Of a DNA stretch of 64,000 bases, positions 63,363 through 64,000 are shown piece by piece. The DNA lies in the NCBI RefSeq assembly GCF_024713975.1, contig NC_091103.1, positions 4,654,001 through 4,718,000 on the forward strand, written 5' to 3'. The notes below the pieces were generated by a model. The model had not been told where the DNA came from, did no database searches, and saw only the letters and a program-made list of their open reading frames with translations. The translations under genes and the position numbers were made by a program. The stretch is from Paralichthys olivaceus. Lineage: Eukaryota; Chordata; Actinopteri; Pleuronectiformes; Paralichthyidae. Position 1 is the stretch's first letter; every line of letters starts with the position of its first letter.

Positions 63363-64000
63363 TACATGTGAGTGTTAATGCAGAATCAATCGTATTAATC
63401 TCGTACATATATCACATTTGTGTTTGGAGTAAAGCTTATTTGTACGTTTTAAATTCAATCTCTTTAGCTCTAGTTTAGTCCCAACTTCTAAGTGCTAGCT
63501 TGGTTTGTCTGCTGTTTAATGATGGACAGGTAAAGTGCACAGTAAGTCTTGTAGCTTAAATATAAGAGATGTGTTTGGAGAGAACAAGAATAAATAAAGT
63601 CATGGGCTGTAAAACCACAACAGTGAGCTGAAGAATCCCAAAACGCTTTCTGGTAATTAGATAAACTGCAGAATGAAAAATACTTGACGTACACAAAGTC
63701 ATTTCATCAACGAGTCACATCATGGTTTGATGATTTTATTGTGCCCATTGCTTTTAGCACAATAAGTAAAAATGGCACTTTACTAAAGTAAGTTACTATT
63801 AGATTTAGTGTCTTTGTTTTTATCATTGAGATCAGCCTTTGATAACAAGTTAAATATGAAGATGGTGATGACAGGTTCAAATACAAAGGTACACCTCCTA
63901 TAAGAATTCATTCATAAATAAAATAAGGTGGTGGCACACATGCTCGCAGCCCCTCCTGCACCTGCTGACTGTGATGCTTTGCATTATCACTCGGTTCCAT
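63363..64000. other. terminal region, nothing recognised
   Basis: AT-rich sequence without a supported exon or repeat. A coiled-coil gene beginning at 62.86 kb could continue beyond the window edge. Confidence 0.4.

Overview
This is vertebrate nuclear DNA, almost certainly from a ray-finned fish and probably a percomorph teleost. The evidence is small, well-spliced multi-exon genes, very abundant (GT)n and poly-C tracts, and several interspersed repeats that I recognise as typical of percomorph genomes. Five protein-coding genes can be read exon by exon with consistent splice sites and phases. Taking the intergenic parts in order: bases 1 to about 1550 may be the 3' end of an upstream gene, about 1551-3480 shows no gene, and about 60200-64000 holds at most frameshifted coiled-coil fragments.

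Layout: (1) slc43a2 (LAT4-type neutral amino acid transporter), + strand, with promoter and non-coding exon 1 near 3.5-3.76 kb and coding exons 6443-25657. (2) A class I phosphatidylinositol transfer protein (pitpna position), + strand, 30819-40897. (3) inpp5k (SKIP, inositol polyphosphate 5-phosphatase), + strand, 42596-48842, with two apparent alternative first coding exons. (4) A tektin closest to TEKT1, - strand, 55387-52471, convergent with inpp5k. (5) xaf1 (XIAP-associated factor 1-like zinc-finger protein), - strand, 60196-57313, in tandem with the tektin gene.

How they fit: SLC43A2, PITPNA and INPP5K are neighbours on human 17p13.3, and TEKT1 and XAF1 are neighbours on human 17p13.1, so this fish locus joins two blocks of the same ancestral linkage group. 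pitp and inpp5k both act on phosphoinositides, but sharing a locus does not show joint regulation.

I found no new enzymatic, immune or mobile system. The items most worth checking are: the alternative in-frame first exons and the GC-AG intron of inpp5k; the 18-bp and 8-bp microexons in slc43a2 and pitp; the divergent PITP (Trp-Trp loop now Trp-Tyr, shortened loop, new C-terminus); the tektin with a degenerate signature nonapeptide; paired IRF/ISRE-like sites just upstream of xaf1; a large imperfect palindrome inside a repeat at 34.46-34.75 kb; and the frameshifted coiled-coil fragments at 62.8-63.4 kb. Gene models come from reading splice sites and comparing with remembered family members; no search was run.
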